A stretch of DNA of 14,465 bases, taken from positions 1 to 14,465 of the forward strand of contig JAGBVY010000034.1 of the NCBI GenBank assembly GCA_017630115.1, written 5' to 3'. A program made the position numbers and the translations under genes. The stretch is from Tidjanibacter sp. (GTDB lineage Bacteria > Bacteroidota > Bacteroidia > Bacteroidales > Rikenellaceae). Shown piece by piece: positions 1 through 6,907 of this stretch. Numbering within the stretch: the first letter of the stretch is position 1; the number at the start of each line of letters is the position of its first letter. The notes under the pieces are model-generated. The model was not told the origin of the DNA, ran no database searches, and was given only the letters and a program-made list of their open reading frames with translations.

Positions 1-85
1 GGGTGGTGCTCCCGACCGAATTTTCGCCCCACAACCACTCCTCCCCTATGTCAGGGGAGGTGTTGCGAAGCGACGGAGAGGTTAG
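1..85. repeat. Dispersed palindromic intergenic element (branched hairpin)
   Basis: Non-coding DNA at the left edge with nested dyad symmetry. Bases 40-47 (CCTCCCCT) pair perfectly with 53-60 (AGGGGAGG) around a 5-base loop. Bases 33-41 pair with 75-83 in 8 of 9 positions, so the whole could fold as a stem with an inner hairpin. The first 13 bases (GGGTGGTGCTCCC) are an exact inverted copy of 860-872. The layout resembles the small REP- or MITE-like palindromes scattered between genes in many Bacteroidota, but this is from general appearance only. It may be cut by the window edge. Confidence 0.5.
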
Positions 86-88
86 TTG

Positions 89-201
89 CTGGGAGAACTG
101 GGAGAACTGGGAGGCCCAGTAAACCCAGTAAACCCAGTGAATAGGCCATATAGGCCATATAGCCCAATCCCTAAACTCCCTAAAGTCCCTAAATTCCCAA
201 A
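89..201. repeat. Mosaic of 9-base tandem repeats, four successive families
   Basis: Four short arrays of 9-mers follow one another directly: CTGGGAGAA three times (89-115), CCCAGTAAA three times (115-141), ATAGGCCAT two to three times (141-167), and CCCTAAACT/AGT/ATT three times plus a remnant (169-201). The last unit of each array is degenerate. Because 9 is a multiple of 3, the stretch reads as open tripeptide repeats (LGE, PVN, RPY, PKx), but nothing else supports coding. The region lies between the kdsC terminator and the palindrome at 1-85. A similar mosaic occurs at 10546-10608. Confidence 0.85.
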
Positions 202-202
202 C

Positions 203-229
203 AAAAAAAGCCTCCCATATAGGAGGCTT
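203..229 (-). terminator. Rho-independent terminator of kdsC
   Basis: On the minus strand a 7-bp stem (AGCCTCC with GGAGGCT, + coordinates 209-215 and 222-228, 6-base loop) is followed at once by seven T (203-209 read as A on the plus strand). It lies 15 bases past the kdsC stop codon, in the right orientation to end its transcript. Confidence 0.88.
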
Positions 230-243
230 CTAATTTTCAATTC

Positions 244-789
244 TCAATTCGACTTGACATCTTTCGAGCAGGTGACACCCTCCGACGAGAGGGCCCATTT
301 GCCGTGGGCGCGGAGCACCTGTTCGATAATGTCGCGCACGCAGCCCTTGCCGCCACCAAACTCCGAGACATAGCGTGCAGCCTTAATGCACTCCCAGGCC
401 GCATCGGCAGGTGCTACGGGGAGGCCCACAGCACGCATACACTCCAAGTCGGGGATGTCGTCGCCCATAAAAATTACATTCTCGCGGTTGAAACCGTGAC
501 GAGCTATAATCTCTTCGAGGCAGGCGATTTTGTTGCCCACATCGAGGTGCTGTTCGGTGACACCGAGGTGGCGGAAGCGTTTTTCGAGGGTCTCGCCCCT
601 GCCGCCACTAATGATTATAACCTTGTAGCCCATCTTTACGGCATAGGCCACAGCGTAGCCATCTTTGGCGTTGTACTTACGGATGAAGTCGCCATTAGCT
701 AGTGGAATGATGCCGCCATCGGTGAAGACACCATCGACATCAAATACAAAGGCCTCTACCTTTGCAATATCCTCTTTGAAGTTACCCAT
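244..789 (-). CDS. kdsC: 3-deoxy-D-manno-octulosonate-8-phosphate phosphatase (KdsC-type HAD phosphatase)
   Basis: Small HAD-superfamily phosphatase of 181 residues, close to the roughly 180-190 usual for KdsC. The family hydrolyses Kdo-8-phosphate to Kdo and phosphate in the cytoplasm, supplying the inner core of lipopolysaccharide. Visible HAD motifs: motif I FDVDGVFTDG (about 16-25) with the nucleophile D17 and acid/base D19; motif II IISGG (about 59-63); motif IV GDDIPDLE for Mg2+ (about 109-116). There is no cap domain, as in the tetrameric C0 group. The ATG at 787-789 is preceded by a TAATTTTG element. The gene stands apart from the methyltransferase upstream and has its own terminator. 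Other C0 HAD phosphatases look alike, including the phosphatase acting in CMP-sialic acid or KDN routes, so substrate assignment is by family and moderately sure. Confidence 0.9.
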   Translation of the reverse strand: MGNFKEDIAKVEAFVFDVDGVFTDGGIIPLANGDFIRKYNAKDGYAVAYAVKMGYKVIIISGGRGETLEKRFRHLGVTEQHLDVGNKIACLEEIIARHGFNRENVIFMGDDIPDLECMRAVGLPVAPADAAWECIKAARYVSEFGGGKGCVRDIIEQVLRAHGKWALSSEGVTCSKDVKSN

Positions 790-800
790 TTTTTTAACTT

Positions 801-826
801 AATTCAAAATTCAAAATTCAAAATTA
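801..826. repeat. Heptad tandem repeat (AATTCAA)n upstream of kdsC
   Basis: Three and a half copies of AATTCAA, or AATTTTG read on the minus strand, end 12 bases before the kdsC start codon. The same heptad borders several other genes in the window (5164-5177, 5251-5269, and the related 8673-8700). Confidence 0.85.
819..826 (-). promoter_or_regulatory. Possible -7 element of the kdsC promoter
   Basis: On the minus strand TAATTTTG matches the Bacteroidota -7 consensus TAnnTTTG and lies about 30 bases before the kdsC ATG. No TTTG is seen 19-21 bases further upstream, and the match is part of the AATTTTG repeat itself, so it could be a coincidence of the repeat. Confidence 0.4.
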
Positions 827-842
827 TTTTGACTTAGGTCAT

Positions 843-856
843 TAGACGTTAGACGT
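843..856. repeat. Two copies of heptad TAGACGT
   Basis: TAGACGT is repeated twice in tandem. Its reverse complement, ACGTCTA, is the family of the seven-unit array at 10495-10543, so the same short repeat occurs in opposite orientation at two places 9.6 kb apart. Confidence 0.7.
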
Positions 857-859
857 TTT

Positions 860-872
860 GGGAGCACCACCC
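860..872. repeat. 13-base inverted copy of the window's first bases
   Basis: GGGAGCACCACCC is the exact reverse complement of bases 1-13. The two copies flank the kdsC gene with its repeats. The 13-mer runs directly into the 27-base repeat array at 868-948. Confidence 0.75.
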
Positions 873-948
873 TAATAAAACGGAGCTTGCTCCGCACCCT
901 AATAAAACGGAGCTTGCTCCGTGCCCTCACAAATTGGAGTTTACTCCG
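868..948 (-). repeat. Three 27-base hairpin repeats, terminator-like, at the 3' end of the methyltransferase gene
   Basis: Units at 868-894, 895-921 and 922-948 have exactly the same period. The first two are identical; the third has diverged and contains the last codons and stop of the methyltransferase gene. Each carries a short hairpin. In units one and two, read on the minus strand, this is CGGAGCAAGCTCCG followed by TTTTATT, which looks like a small Rho-independent terminator repeated in tandem. In unit three the stem pair C-G is replaced by T-A on both sides (GGAGT/ACTCC), so pairing is kept. They probably end the comEC-methyltransferase transcript. Confidence 0.75.
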
Positions 949-2104
949 TTGGGTTTTCGACCTGAAAAGCCCATAGCGTTTTGTCAATCTCCACGAAAGC
1001 CCATTTCTGGCCTGCCCCCTCCTTCACTCCGAGTGCCTTGCAAATGGCCACAGAGGAGAGTGGAAAGTTGTGGCGTATAAGCTCAATCTTGCCCGAGAGC
1101 AATCCTTTGAGTTTGCGGGGCTGGTATGGGAGCGACACCTTTATATTATATATATGACCCATTGTGCAACGAGGTCTTTGGGCCGAAAAACCATAGGGGC
1201 CATAGTTGTCGAGCCCCTCCGAGTGGCACCACTCGCCCACAAGCGAGGCTTTGCGTAGGGCCGCATCGGGCACAACGAGGTAGCCATATCTCTCGGGGTC
1301 GAATGGCTCTAAGTGGGTGGGGCACTCGGCCTCCTCCTTATCCCCACTGCTAAAGCTACCCTCTCCAATGGCAGTGGCTATCCTCTCTCCGCCCTTCTCG
1401 CACCTCGACCAGTAGGCCACTACCTCCTTCACCTCACCCGCGAGCGAGATGACCTCCACGTCGGCCTCGGCTCCAAATATGCGCCTTGCCTCGCTCAGGT
1501 CGAAGAGGGGCGAGAGCTTCACGGCAATGTGGTCGGCCTTGGCGCGAAGGGTGGGCAGTAGCTCCACAATGTTGGGCGAGCAATCCTCCATACGGACGAG
1601 TTTCTTACCACTAGCGCTACGACGGTCGGGGTCGGCATAGATAAGGTCGGCCCTATCGAGCGAGTTGAGCCACTCCTTAGAGTCGCCACAGACGACCTCC
1701 ACATTGTTGGCTCCGAGCAGGGCGAGGTTGTGCTTGGCGATGGCCGCCAGTTCGGGGTTTTGCTCAATGGCCACAACCCTCCGAAAGCGCCTCGAAAGGT
1801 AGAGTGTATCGACACCCAAACCGCAGGTGAGGTCCACAGCCAGATTGCCCTCAAAACGTTTGTGAGCGGCGCACTCCTCGCTACTCGACTGCTCAAAGGC
1901 GAGCGAGGGTATGACGGCACGAGCAGCAAAGTAGGAGGGGAGTTTCTTCTGGGCACGTTGGAGGTATTTCACCTGTGTGGCCACAAGGCGTGCGTTGGCC
2001 ACTCGCCTATCGAGTGCCACCTCCTGAGCGTTGCGCCCGAGGTTGCGTTCCACCTCTTGGCGAAACTCCTCCGAAAAGACTATTTCGAGCTCGTGTTGTT
2101 CCAT
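941..2104 (-). CDS. Class I SAM-dependent methyltransferase with THUMP-like C-terminal domain
   Basis: Protein of 387 residues. A helical N-terminal part (about 1-85) is followed by a Rossmann methyltransferase core. Motif I is DLTCGLGVDT (91-100), an acidic residue after the second strand is E114, a GDS turn lies at 140-142, and the motif IV position is DPDRR (158-162) where many RNA/DNA methylases have N/DPPY. The C-terminal part, with YGYLVVPDAALRKASLV and a late IRHNFPL stretch, matches what I know as the THUMP-like domain of Bacteroidota methyltransferases. That suggests a structured RNA substrate, but the target base is unknown to me. Its ATG (2102-2104) lies inside the 3' end of comEC, an overlap of 25 bases, so translation is probably coupled. 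Its own stop sits within a hairpin repeat. Confidence 0.82.
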   Translation of the reverse strand: MEQHELEIVFSEEFRQEVERNLGRNAQEVALDRRVANARLVATQVKYLQRAQKKLPSYFAARAVIPSLAFEQSSSEECAAHKRFEGNLAVDLTCGLGVDTLYLSRRFRRVVAIEQNPELAAIAKHNLALLGANNVEVVCGDSKEWLNSLDRADLIYADPDRRSASGKKLVRMEDCSPNIVELLPTLRAKADHIAVKLSPLFDLSEARRIFGAEADVEVISLAGEVKEVVAYWSRCEKGGERIATAIGEGSFSSGDKEEAECPTHLEPFDPERYGYLVVPDAALRKASLVGEWCHSEGLDNYGPYGFSAQRPRCTMGHIYNIKVSLPYQPRKLKGLLSGKIELIRHNFPLSSVAICKALGVKEGAGQKWAFVEIDKTLWAFQVENPTE

Positions 2105-3552
2105 TGTTTTCTCTCTTTTGTGACCATTGCAGCCACCACCCCTAAGGCCATAAGTGCGTAGCAGAGTGCCACCACGAAGGCGGGCACATCGGCCTCTGTT
2201 ACAACTTCGGGTAGTTGGGCCGCACGCTCAACCACTTGGTTTTGGAGTGTGGCTGCCCCTCCAATCACCCATTTAGCCACAGGGGCTAAGGCTTCCAGCG
2301 GCAAAGATACCCAAATTATTCCACTCATCACAATAATCTGTGCAGTTAGTATCACAATAGGGTTGAGAAATATACCAACCCAACTCACCGTGCCGAAGGT
2401 GTAGGCCACCAGAGGGAGGGTGGCTGCCGTAGAGCATAGTGCCACCACAACCGTACCTATGGGCCACCTCAGCCACCTTCGTGGGCTCTTTCCGCCCAGC
2501 CACATCGACAGTGGCTCGTAGCCCACCGCAATGCCCACAACGGCCACCACTGAGAGTTGGAAACTTATGTCGTAGAGGTTGTTGGGGTTGGCAAGGAGCA
2601 TCAGCGTGGCTGCGCCCGAGAGCACTCCTACACTCTGACGTGGAGTGCCATAGGCCAGAGCCAGTTGTGCGGTGTAGAACATCAGGGTGGCCCTTACGAC
2701 CGAGGGCGAAAGCCCTGTGATAAAGGCGTAGGCAACCATTACTCCTGCCGAGATGAGGTTGCGCCAAAGGTGTCCCCTGCGACCTACCAGCGGCAAGGCC
2801 CAGCAGAGCCACCAGACCACCATCGCCACCAAACCGACGTGCAGACCCGATATGGCCAGTAGGTGCGACGAGCCCGCGAGGGAGTAGTTGCGTCGAAGTG
2901 AGGGGCTTAGTCCCCCACGATTGCCTAAAAGCATTGCCACAACAACCCCCTCCTCGTCGGCGCTGAGTCCCAAGGTGTGGATGCGCTCAATGAGCCTCTG
3001 CTGCACTCGGCGAGAGGCAATGGTGGGAGTCGTTAGGGTGTCGATGGGGTGAAAGTCGTCGGGGTGGGTGATGTAGAGAGTGCCGTAGTAGCCTCGGCGG
3101 GCCATAAGTGAGCCATAGCTCCCCTCAGGCAGGGGCGCAATAAATCCGCTAATAGTAGCCCTCTGGCCGAGCGAAAGGGGAATGAGGGTATTGGCACTGA
3201 TAATGACTTTATATTGTTGTCCATTGCGGTTGAGTGTGCCCTCGGAGCGTTGCCAACGAGAAGTGTGGCTGACAGTTGGGAGGGTGGTCACCACCACACT
3301 CTCCTCCACCACGCTCTCCATTTGGGTGCCTGACTGAGGTCTGTGGAGTTGTGCCGAGCAGAGTGCCCAAAGCACAATGGCCACTGCGCCATAGCTCTGG
3401 CCGACCCATCGGGGCCTTAGGCTGAGCGAGGCCACACTACACGCCACTGCTGCCAAAGCCACCACCCACCATACGACCACAATCCACTCGGCCAAAAGTA
3501 TGCCCACCACAACGAGTGGCAATATCTTGACCATTGGAGCTACTTGGGTCAT
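2080..3552 (-). CDS. ComEC/Rec2-family DNA-uptake channel protein, short form
   Basis: Polytopic inner-membrane protein of 490 residues. Two or three hydrophobic segments at the N-terminus (about 10-70) precede a soluble DUF4131-like stretch (about 75-180). The Competence domain then starts near 200 and carries the family signature HLLAISGLHVG (230-240), followed by several membrane helices to the end. In transformable bacteria ComEC passes single-stranded DNA across the inner membrane. The C-terminal metallo-beta-lactamase domain of the full-length Bacillus-type protein is absent; many Bacteroidota homologues are short in this way. It is followed by an overlapping methyltransferase gene and preceded 53 bases upstream by the yifB/comM-type gene, a likely functional neighbour. 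A second ATG six codons downstream is an alternative start. Confidence 0.88.
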   Translation of the reverse strand: MTQVAPMVKILPLVVVGILLAEWIVVVWWVVALAAVACSVASLSLRPRWVGQSYGAVAIVLWALCSAQLHRPQSGTQMESVVEESVVVTTLPTVSHTSRWQRSEGTLNRNGQQYKVIISANTLIPLSLGQRATISGFIAPLPEGSYGSLMARRGYYGTLYITHPDDFHPIDTLTTPTIASRRVQQRLIERIHTLGLSADEEGVVVAMLLGNRGGLSPSLRRNYSLAGSSHLLAISGLHVGLVAMVVWWLCWALPLVGRRGHLWRNLISAGVMVAYAFITGLSPSVVRATLMFYTAQLALAYGTPRQSVGVLSGAATLMLLANPNNLYDISFQLSVVAVVGIAVGYEPLSMWLGGKSPRRWLRWPIGTVVVALCSTAATLPLVAYTFGTVSWVGIFLNPIVILTAQIIVMSGIIWVSLPLEALAPVAKWVIGGAATLQNQVVERAAQLPEVVTEADVPAFVVALCYALMALGVVAAMVTKERKQWNNTSSK

Positions 3553-3605
3553 AGTGTGTGTGGAGTGTGATTTATGGGTTTGGTTGGGCTAAGATAGGGT
3601 GTTGT

Positions 3606-5150
3606 TTACTCCCTGTTTCCCCAGTTTTCTCTATCGAGATTGCGGTAGCCAATGGCCTCGGCAATGTGGGCCGAAGAGATTTGCTCCGCCCCTTCGAGGT
3701 CGGCAATGGTGCGGGCTACCTTAACTATGCGATTGTAGGCTCGGGCCGAGAGTGCCAAACGTTCCATAGCTCTACTCAGTAGGGCGCTACACTGCTCGTC
3801 AAGAGGACAAAACTCTGCCAGCATAGCACTATTCATCATTGCGTTGGTAAAGACCCCGTCGATACCCTCGAAGCGCCTGAGCTGACGCTCACGGGCAGCA
3901 ATAACCCTCTGGCGTATGGCTTGGCTTGGCTCGGCGGGCTCGGGATTGTTCATCTGGTTGTACTCGACAGGAGTGACCTCAATCTGTATGTCGATGCGAT
4001 CCATCAGAGGGCCCGATATTTTGCCAATATAGCGTTCTACGGCGTGGCGCGAACAGTTGCACTCTTTGGTGGGGTGGTTGTAGTAGCCACAAGGGCAGGG
4101 GTTCATCGAGGCCACCAACATAAAGTTGGCAGGGTAGGCCACCGAGTATTTAGCGCGAGCCACCGTCACAACCTTGTCCTCCAATGGCTGACGCATAACC
4201 TCCAATATGGAACGGCCAAACTCTGGCAGCTCGTCGAGAAACAATATGCCGTTGTGGGCCAACGAAATCTCACCCGGCTGAGGGTTGCTACCTCCGCCAA
4301 CCATAGCCACAGCCGAGGCTAGGTGGTGGGGCGAACGGAAGGGACGCTGTGTGAGAAGTCCCTTTTCGCTGCCGAGCTTGCCTGCAACGGAGTGTATCTT
4401 GGTGGTTTCGAGAGCCTCTTCGAGCGAGAGTGGGGGCATAATGGTGGGCATACGGCGTGCGAGCATAGTCTTACCCGAGCCGGGTGCGCCAATCATCACG
4501 ATGTTGTGACCGCCTGCCGCCGCCACTTCAAGTGCCCTCTTGACATACTCCTGACCCTTGACATCGGCAAAGTCCTCGCCATAGCGGTTGGCCTTTTGGT
4601 TGAAGAGCTCTTGGGTGGCCACTCGGCGTGGAGCAATCGGGGTGGTGCCTGCAATGAAATCGACAGCCTCGCGCAGCGTTGCTACGCCCACAACATCCAA
4701 TCCCTCCACTACGGCAGCCTCGTCGGCATTGGCCACAGGAACAATCATACCCTTGAATCCTTTGCCCAGAGCCTCAATAGCCATAGGCAGTGCGCCACGA
4801 ATAGGTTTGATGCTTCCGTCAAGCGACAACTCGCCGGCAATAATCCACCCTGCAAGCTCATCGGAAGGAATCTGCTCGGTGGCAGCAAGTATGGCAATAG
4901 CTATGGGGAGGTCGAGAGCCGAGCCCTCCTTTTTCAGGTCGGCGGGGGCGAGATTGACCACAGTCTTTTTGCCCACCATCCTCAGTCCGGAGTTCTCAAA
5001 GGCCGAGCGTATGCGTTCTTGGCTCTCCTTGACGGCGTTGTCGGGCAGTCCCACAAGGAACATACCTATACCGGGCGAAACATTCACTTCCACCTCCACC
5101 GTCAGGGCGTTGATACCCACCACAGCACTACTATATACTCTCGTAAACAT
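3606..5150 (-). CDS. YifB/ComM family Mg-chelatase-like AAA+ ATPase
   Basis: AAA+ protein of 514 residues from the ATG at 5148-5150 (MFTRVYSSAVVGINAL), which agrees with the usual N-terminus of the family. An upstream in-frame TTG at 5163-5165 would add five residues but falls in heptad-repeat DNA. Order: Lon-protease-like ChlI domain (about 15-140), Walker A GAPGSGKT (221-228), Walker B ILFLDE (302-307), a cysteine cluster CPCGYYNHPTKECNC (352-366), sensor-2-type DRIDI (384-388), and the C-terminal Mg-chelatase domain. ComM, the characterised member, is a hexameric helicase promoting branch migration during natural transformation, so its place beside comEC fits. Many non-transformable bacteria also carry it. 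Homology is firm; the role in uptake is inferred from family and context. Confidence 0.93.
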   Translation of the reverse strand: MFTRVYSSAVVGINALTVEVEVNVSPGIGMFLVGLPDNAVKESQERIRSAFENSGLRMVGKKTVVNLAPADLKKEGSALDLPIAIAILAATEQIPSDELAGWIIAGELSLDGSIKPIRGALPMAIEALGKGFKGMIVPVANADEAAVVEGLDVVGVATLREAVDFIAGTTPIAPRRVATQELFNQKANRYGEDFADVKGQEYVKRALEVAAAGGHNIVMIGAPGSGKTMLARRMPTIMPPLSLEEALETTKIHSVAGKLGSEKGLLTQRPFRSPHHLASAVAMVGGGSNPQPGEISLAHNGILFLDELPEFGRSILEVMRQPLEDKVVTVARAKYSVAYPANFMLVASMNPCPCGYYNHPTKECNCSRHAVERYIGKISGPLMDRIDIQIEVTPVEYNQMNNPEPAEPSQAIRQRVIAARERQLRRFEGIDGVFTNAMMNSAMLAEFCPLDEQCSALLSRAMERLALSARAYNRIVKVARTIADLEGAEQISSAHIAEAIGYRNLDRENWGNRE

Positions 5151-5163
5151 CTCGCCAGCTCTC

Positions 5164-5177
5164 AATTTTGAATTTTA
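5164..5177. repeat. Heptad repeat just upstream of yifB
   Basis: AATTTTG followed by AATTTTA, 14 bases, ends 13 bases before the yifB ATG. It is the same heptad found before kdsC and after dnaB, in the opposite orientation relative to transcription from the copy before kdsC. Confidence 0.65.
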
Positions 5178-5250
5178 ATCCTCCTGCGGAGTCTTTTAAT
5201 TGCTCTCGCTCGGCAAAGTCCACCAGTGGCCTCTGCTCTCGCTTACTCGC

Positions 5251-5269
5251 AATTTTGAATTTTGAATTA
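5251..5269. repeat. Heptad repeat containing the dnaB stop codon
   Basis: AATTTTG occurs twice, then AATTA. The last three bases form the dnaB stop codon (TAA on the minus strand), so the repeat starts exactly at the gene's end. Confidence 0.8.
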
Positions 5270-6898
5270 GAACGGTTCGGGGGTTTCGTTGGTGGGCATT
5301 GCTGCACCACGAGCCTTAGTGCCGTCGGAGGCCGTAGGGCTGGGTGGGGTATCCCACTCCTCTCTTGCACTACCCCAATTATCGCCTCCGCCTACGGGAA
5401 AACCTCCCGAGAAGCCTCCGCCCTCGCCACCGCTACCATCAATAGCGCTGGCAAACTCACGCGAAGGAGTCTCGCCACTGGCTGCGGCAGGTGTGCCCAG
5501 CGGGTCGTAGTCGGTAAACTGAGCGAAGTCGTTGAGGAACTTCATATTGATTGTATCCACAGCGCCATTACGGTGCTTGGCAACGATAATCTCGGCCAAA
5601 TTCTTGGTGGGGGTGCCATCCTCCAACTGCGTCAGACCATAGTACTCAGGGCGGTGGATGAATGCTACAATATCGGCATCCTGCTCAATAGCACCACTCT
5701 CGCGGAGGTTGGAAAGTTGAGGACGTTTGTTGCCACCCTGCGACTCCACCGAACGGTTGAGCTGCGAGAGGGCAATTATAGGAATGTTGAGCTCTTTGGC
5801 AATGGCTTTCAGCGTGCGCGAGATGTAGGCCACCTCCTGCTCACGATTGCCTCTGGTTTCCTGAGGGCCAGTCATAAGTTGGAGATAGTCGATGATGATA
5901 AGCTCAATCTTGTGCTGCGTTTTGAGCTTACGCACCTTCGAGCGGAACTCTGTTACAGGTAGTGCAGGCGTATCGTCAATAAACAAGGGGGCGTCGTAGA
6001 GCGGTTTGACCGACTTCTCCAAGTGATTCCACTGCTCGGGGGTGATGCGTCCCGAGCGGACATCGTTGGAACGCAACTGCGACTCGGCCACCACCAAACG
6101 CATCATCAGCTGCGTGGCGCTCATCTCCAACGAGAAGAATGCCACAGGGCGCTGCTCCTCGACGGCAATGTTGCGAGCCATAGAGAGCACAAAGGCGGTC
6201 TTACCCATCGAAGGACGGGCCGCAATGATGATAAGGTCGGAGGGTTGCCAGCCGAGGGTGAGTTTGTCCAAATCGCGGAAACCAGTGGGGACACCGTTGA
6301 GCTTGCCGCCATTTTTCATAGCCTCCTCAATAAGGTGAATGGTGGCACTCATAATCGAGCGCGACGACTGCACCTCCTTGGTGATGTGGCCCTCGGCAAC
6401 CTTATAGATGCCCTGCTCGGCAAAGTTTATCAGCTCGGCCACATCCGACGACTCGTCGAAGGAGCGTTGGAGAATCTCGTCGGAGGTGCGGATAAGTTCC
6501 CTCTGGACATATTTCTGAGCCACGATGGTGGCGTGGTATTCGAGGTTGGCAGCCGAGGCAACCTTCTGTGTGAGGCGTGCCAAGAAGGGGGCGCCACCGA
6601 TGGTTTTCAGCTGGCCCGTCTGTTTAAGCTTCTCGGTTACGGTCAGAAGGTCGATGGGTTTGAGCTCCTGAGCGAGTTGCTCGATAGCTTTATAGATTAT
6701 GCGGTGGGTTTCGCTATAAAACGAGTCGGCACTCAGAAACTCCTGAGTGGTGATTATGCCATCTCTTTCGAGCATAAGTGCGCCCAAGACGGCCTCTTCG
6801 AGGTCGAGTGCGTGGGGCAGAACTCTGCCTTGAATTTCGGTTACGGCCTTGAAAGCCTCTTCGTTTTTGCGTCCTTTATATCGTGTTTCGTTTGCCAT
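5267..6898 (-). CDS. dnaB: Replicative DNA helicase DnaB
   Basis: Hexameric 5'-3' helicase that unwinds the chromosome ahead of the replisome; 543 residues, slightly longer than the roughly 470 of the E. coli protein. The N-terminal DnaB domain (about 28-130) with LPHALDLEEAVLGALM is followed by the linker helix and the RecA-type domain from about 200: Walker A ARPSMGKTAF (227-236), the strand FFSLEMS (254-260), Walker B IIIDYLQLM (334-342), the SQLNRSVE loop (378-385), and the arginine-finger segment KHRNG (441-445). From about 465 the tail is low in complexity, rich in glycine and proline (GEGGGFSGGFPVGGG), as in other Bacteroidota DnaB proteins. Start ATG at 6896-6898, 9 bases after the ygiQ stop, so it is probably co-transcribed with ygiQ. 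No intein is present. Confidence 0.97.
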   Translation of the reverse strand: MANETRYKGRKNEEAFKAVTEIQGRVLPHALDLEEAVLGALMLERDGIITTQEFLSADSFYSETHRIIYKAIEQLAQELKPIDLLTVTEKLKQTGQLKTIGGAPFLARLTQKVASAANLEYHATIVAQKYVQRELIRTSDEILQRSFDESSDVAELINFAEQGIYKVAEGHITKEVQSSRSIMSATIHLIEEAMKNGGKLNGVPTGFRDLDKLTLGWQPSDLIIIAARPSMGKTAFVLSMARNIAVEEQRPVAFFSLEMSATQLMMRLVVAESQLRSNDVRSGRITPEQWNHLEKSVKPLYDAPLFIDDTPALPVTEFRSKVRKLKTQHKIELIIIDYLQLMTGPQETRGNREQEVAYISRTLKAIAKELNIPIIALSQLNRSVESQGGNKRPQLSNLRESGAIEQDADIVAFIHRPEYYGLTQLEDGTPTKNLAEIIVAKHRNGAVDTINMKFLNDFAQFTDYDPLGTPAAASGETPSREFASAIDGSGGEGGGFSGGFPVGGGDNWGSAREEWDTPPSPTASDGTKARGAAMPTNETPEPF

Positions 6899-6907
6899 AG
6901 TGGTGGT

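Noticed and set aside
86..373. Reading frame with LGE/PVN/RPY/PKx tripeptide repeats
   Set aside because: It translates the 9-base repeats, passes through the kdsC terminator and runs antisense into kdsC; no ribosome binding site or family.
5151..5165. TTG start for yifB
   Set aside because: Adds five residues derived from repeat DNA; the ATG at 5150 gives the usual YifB N-terminus.
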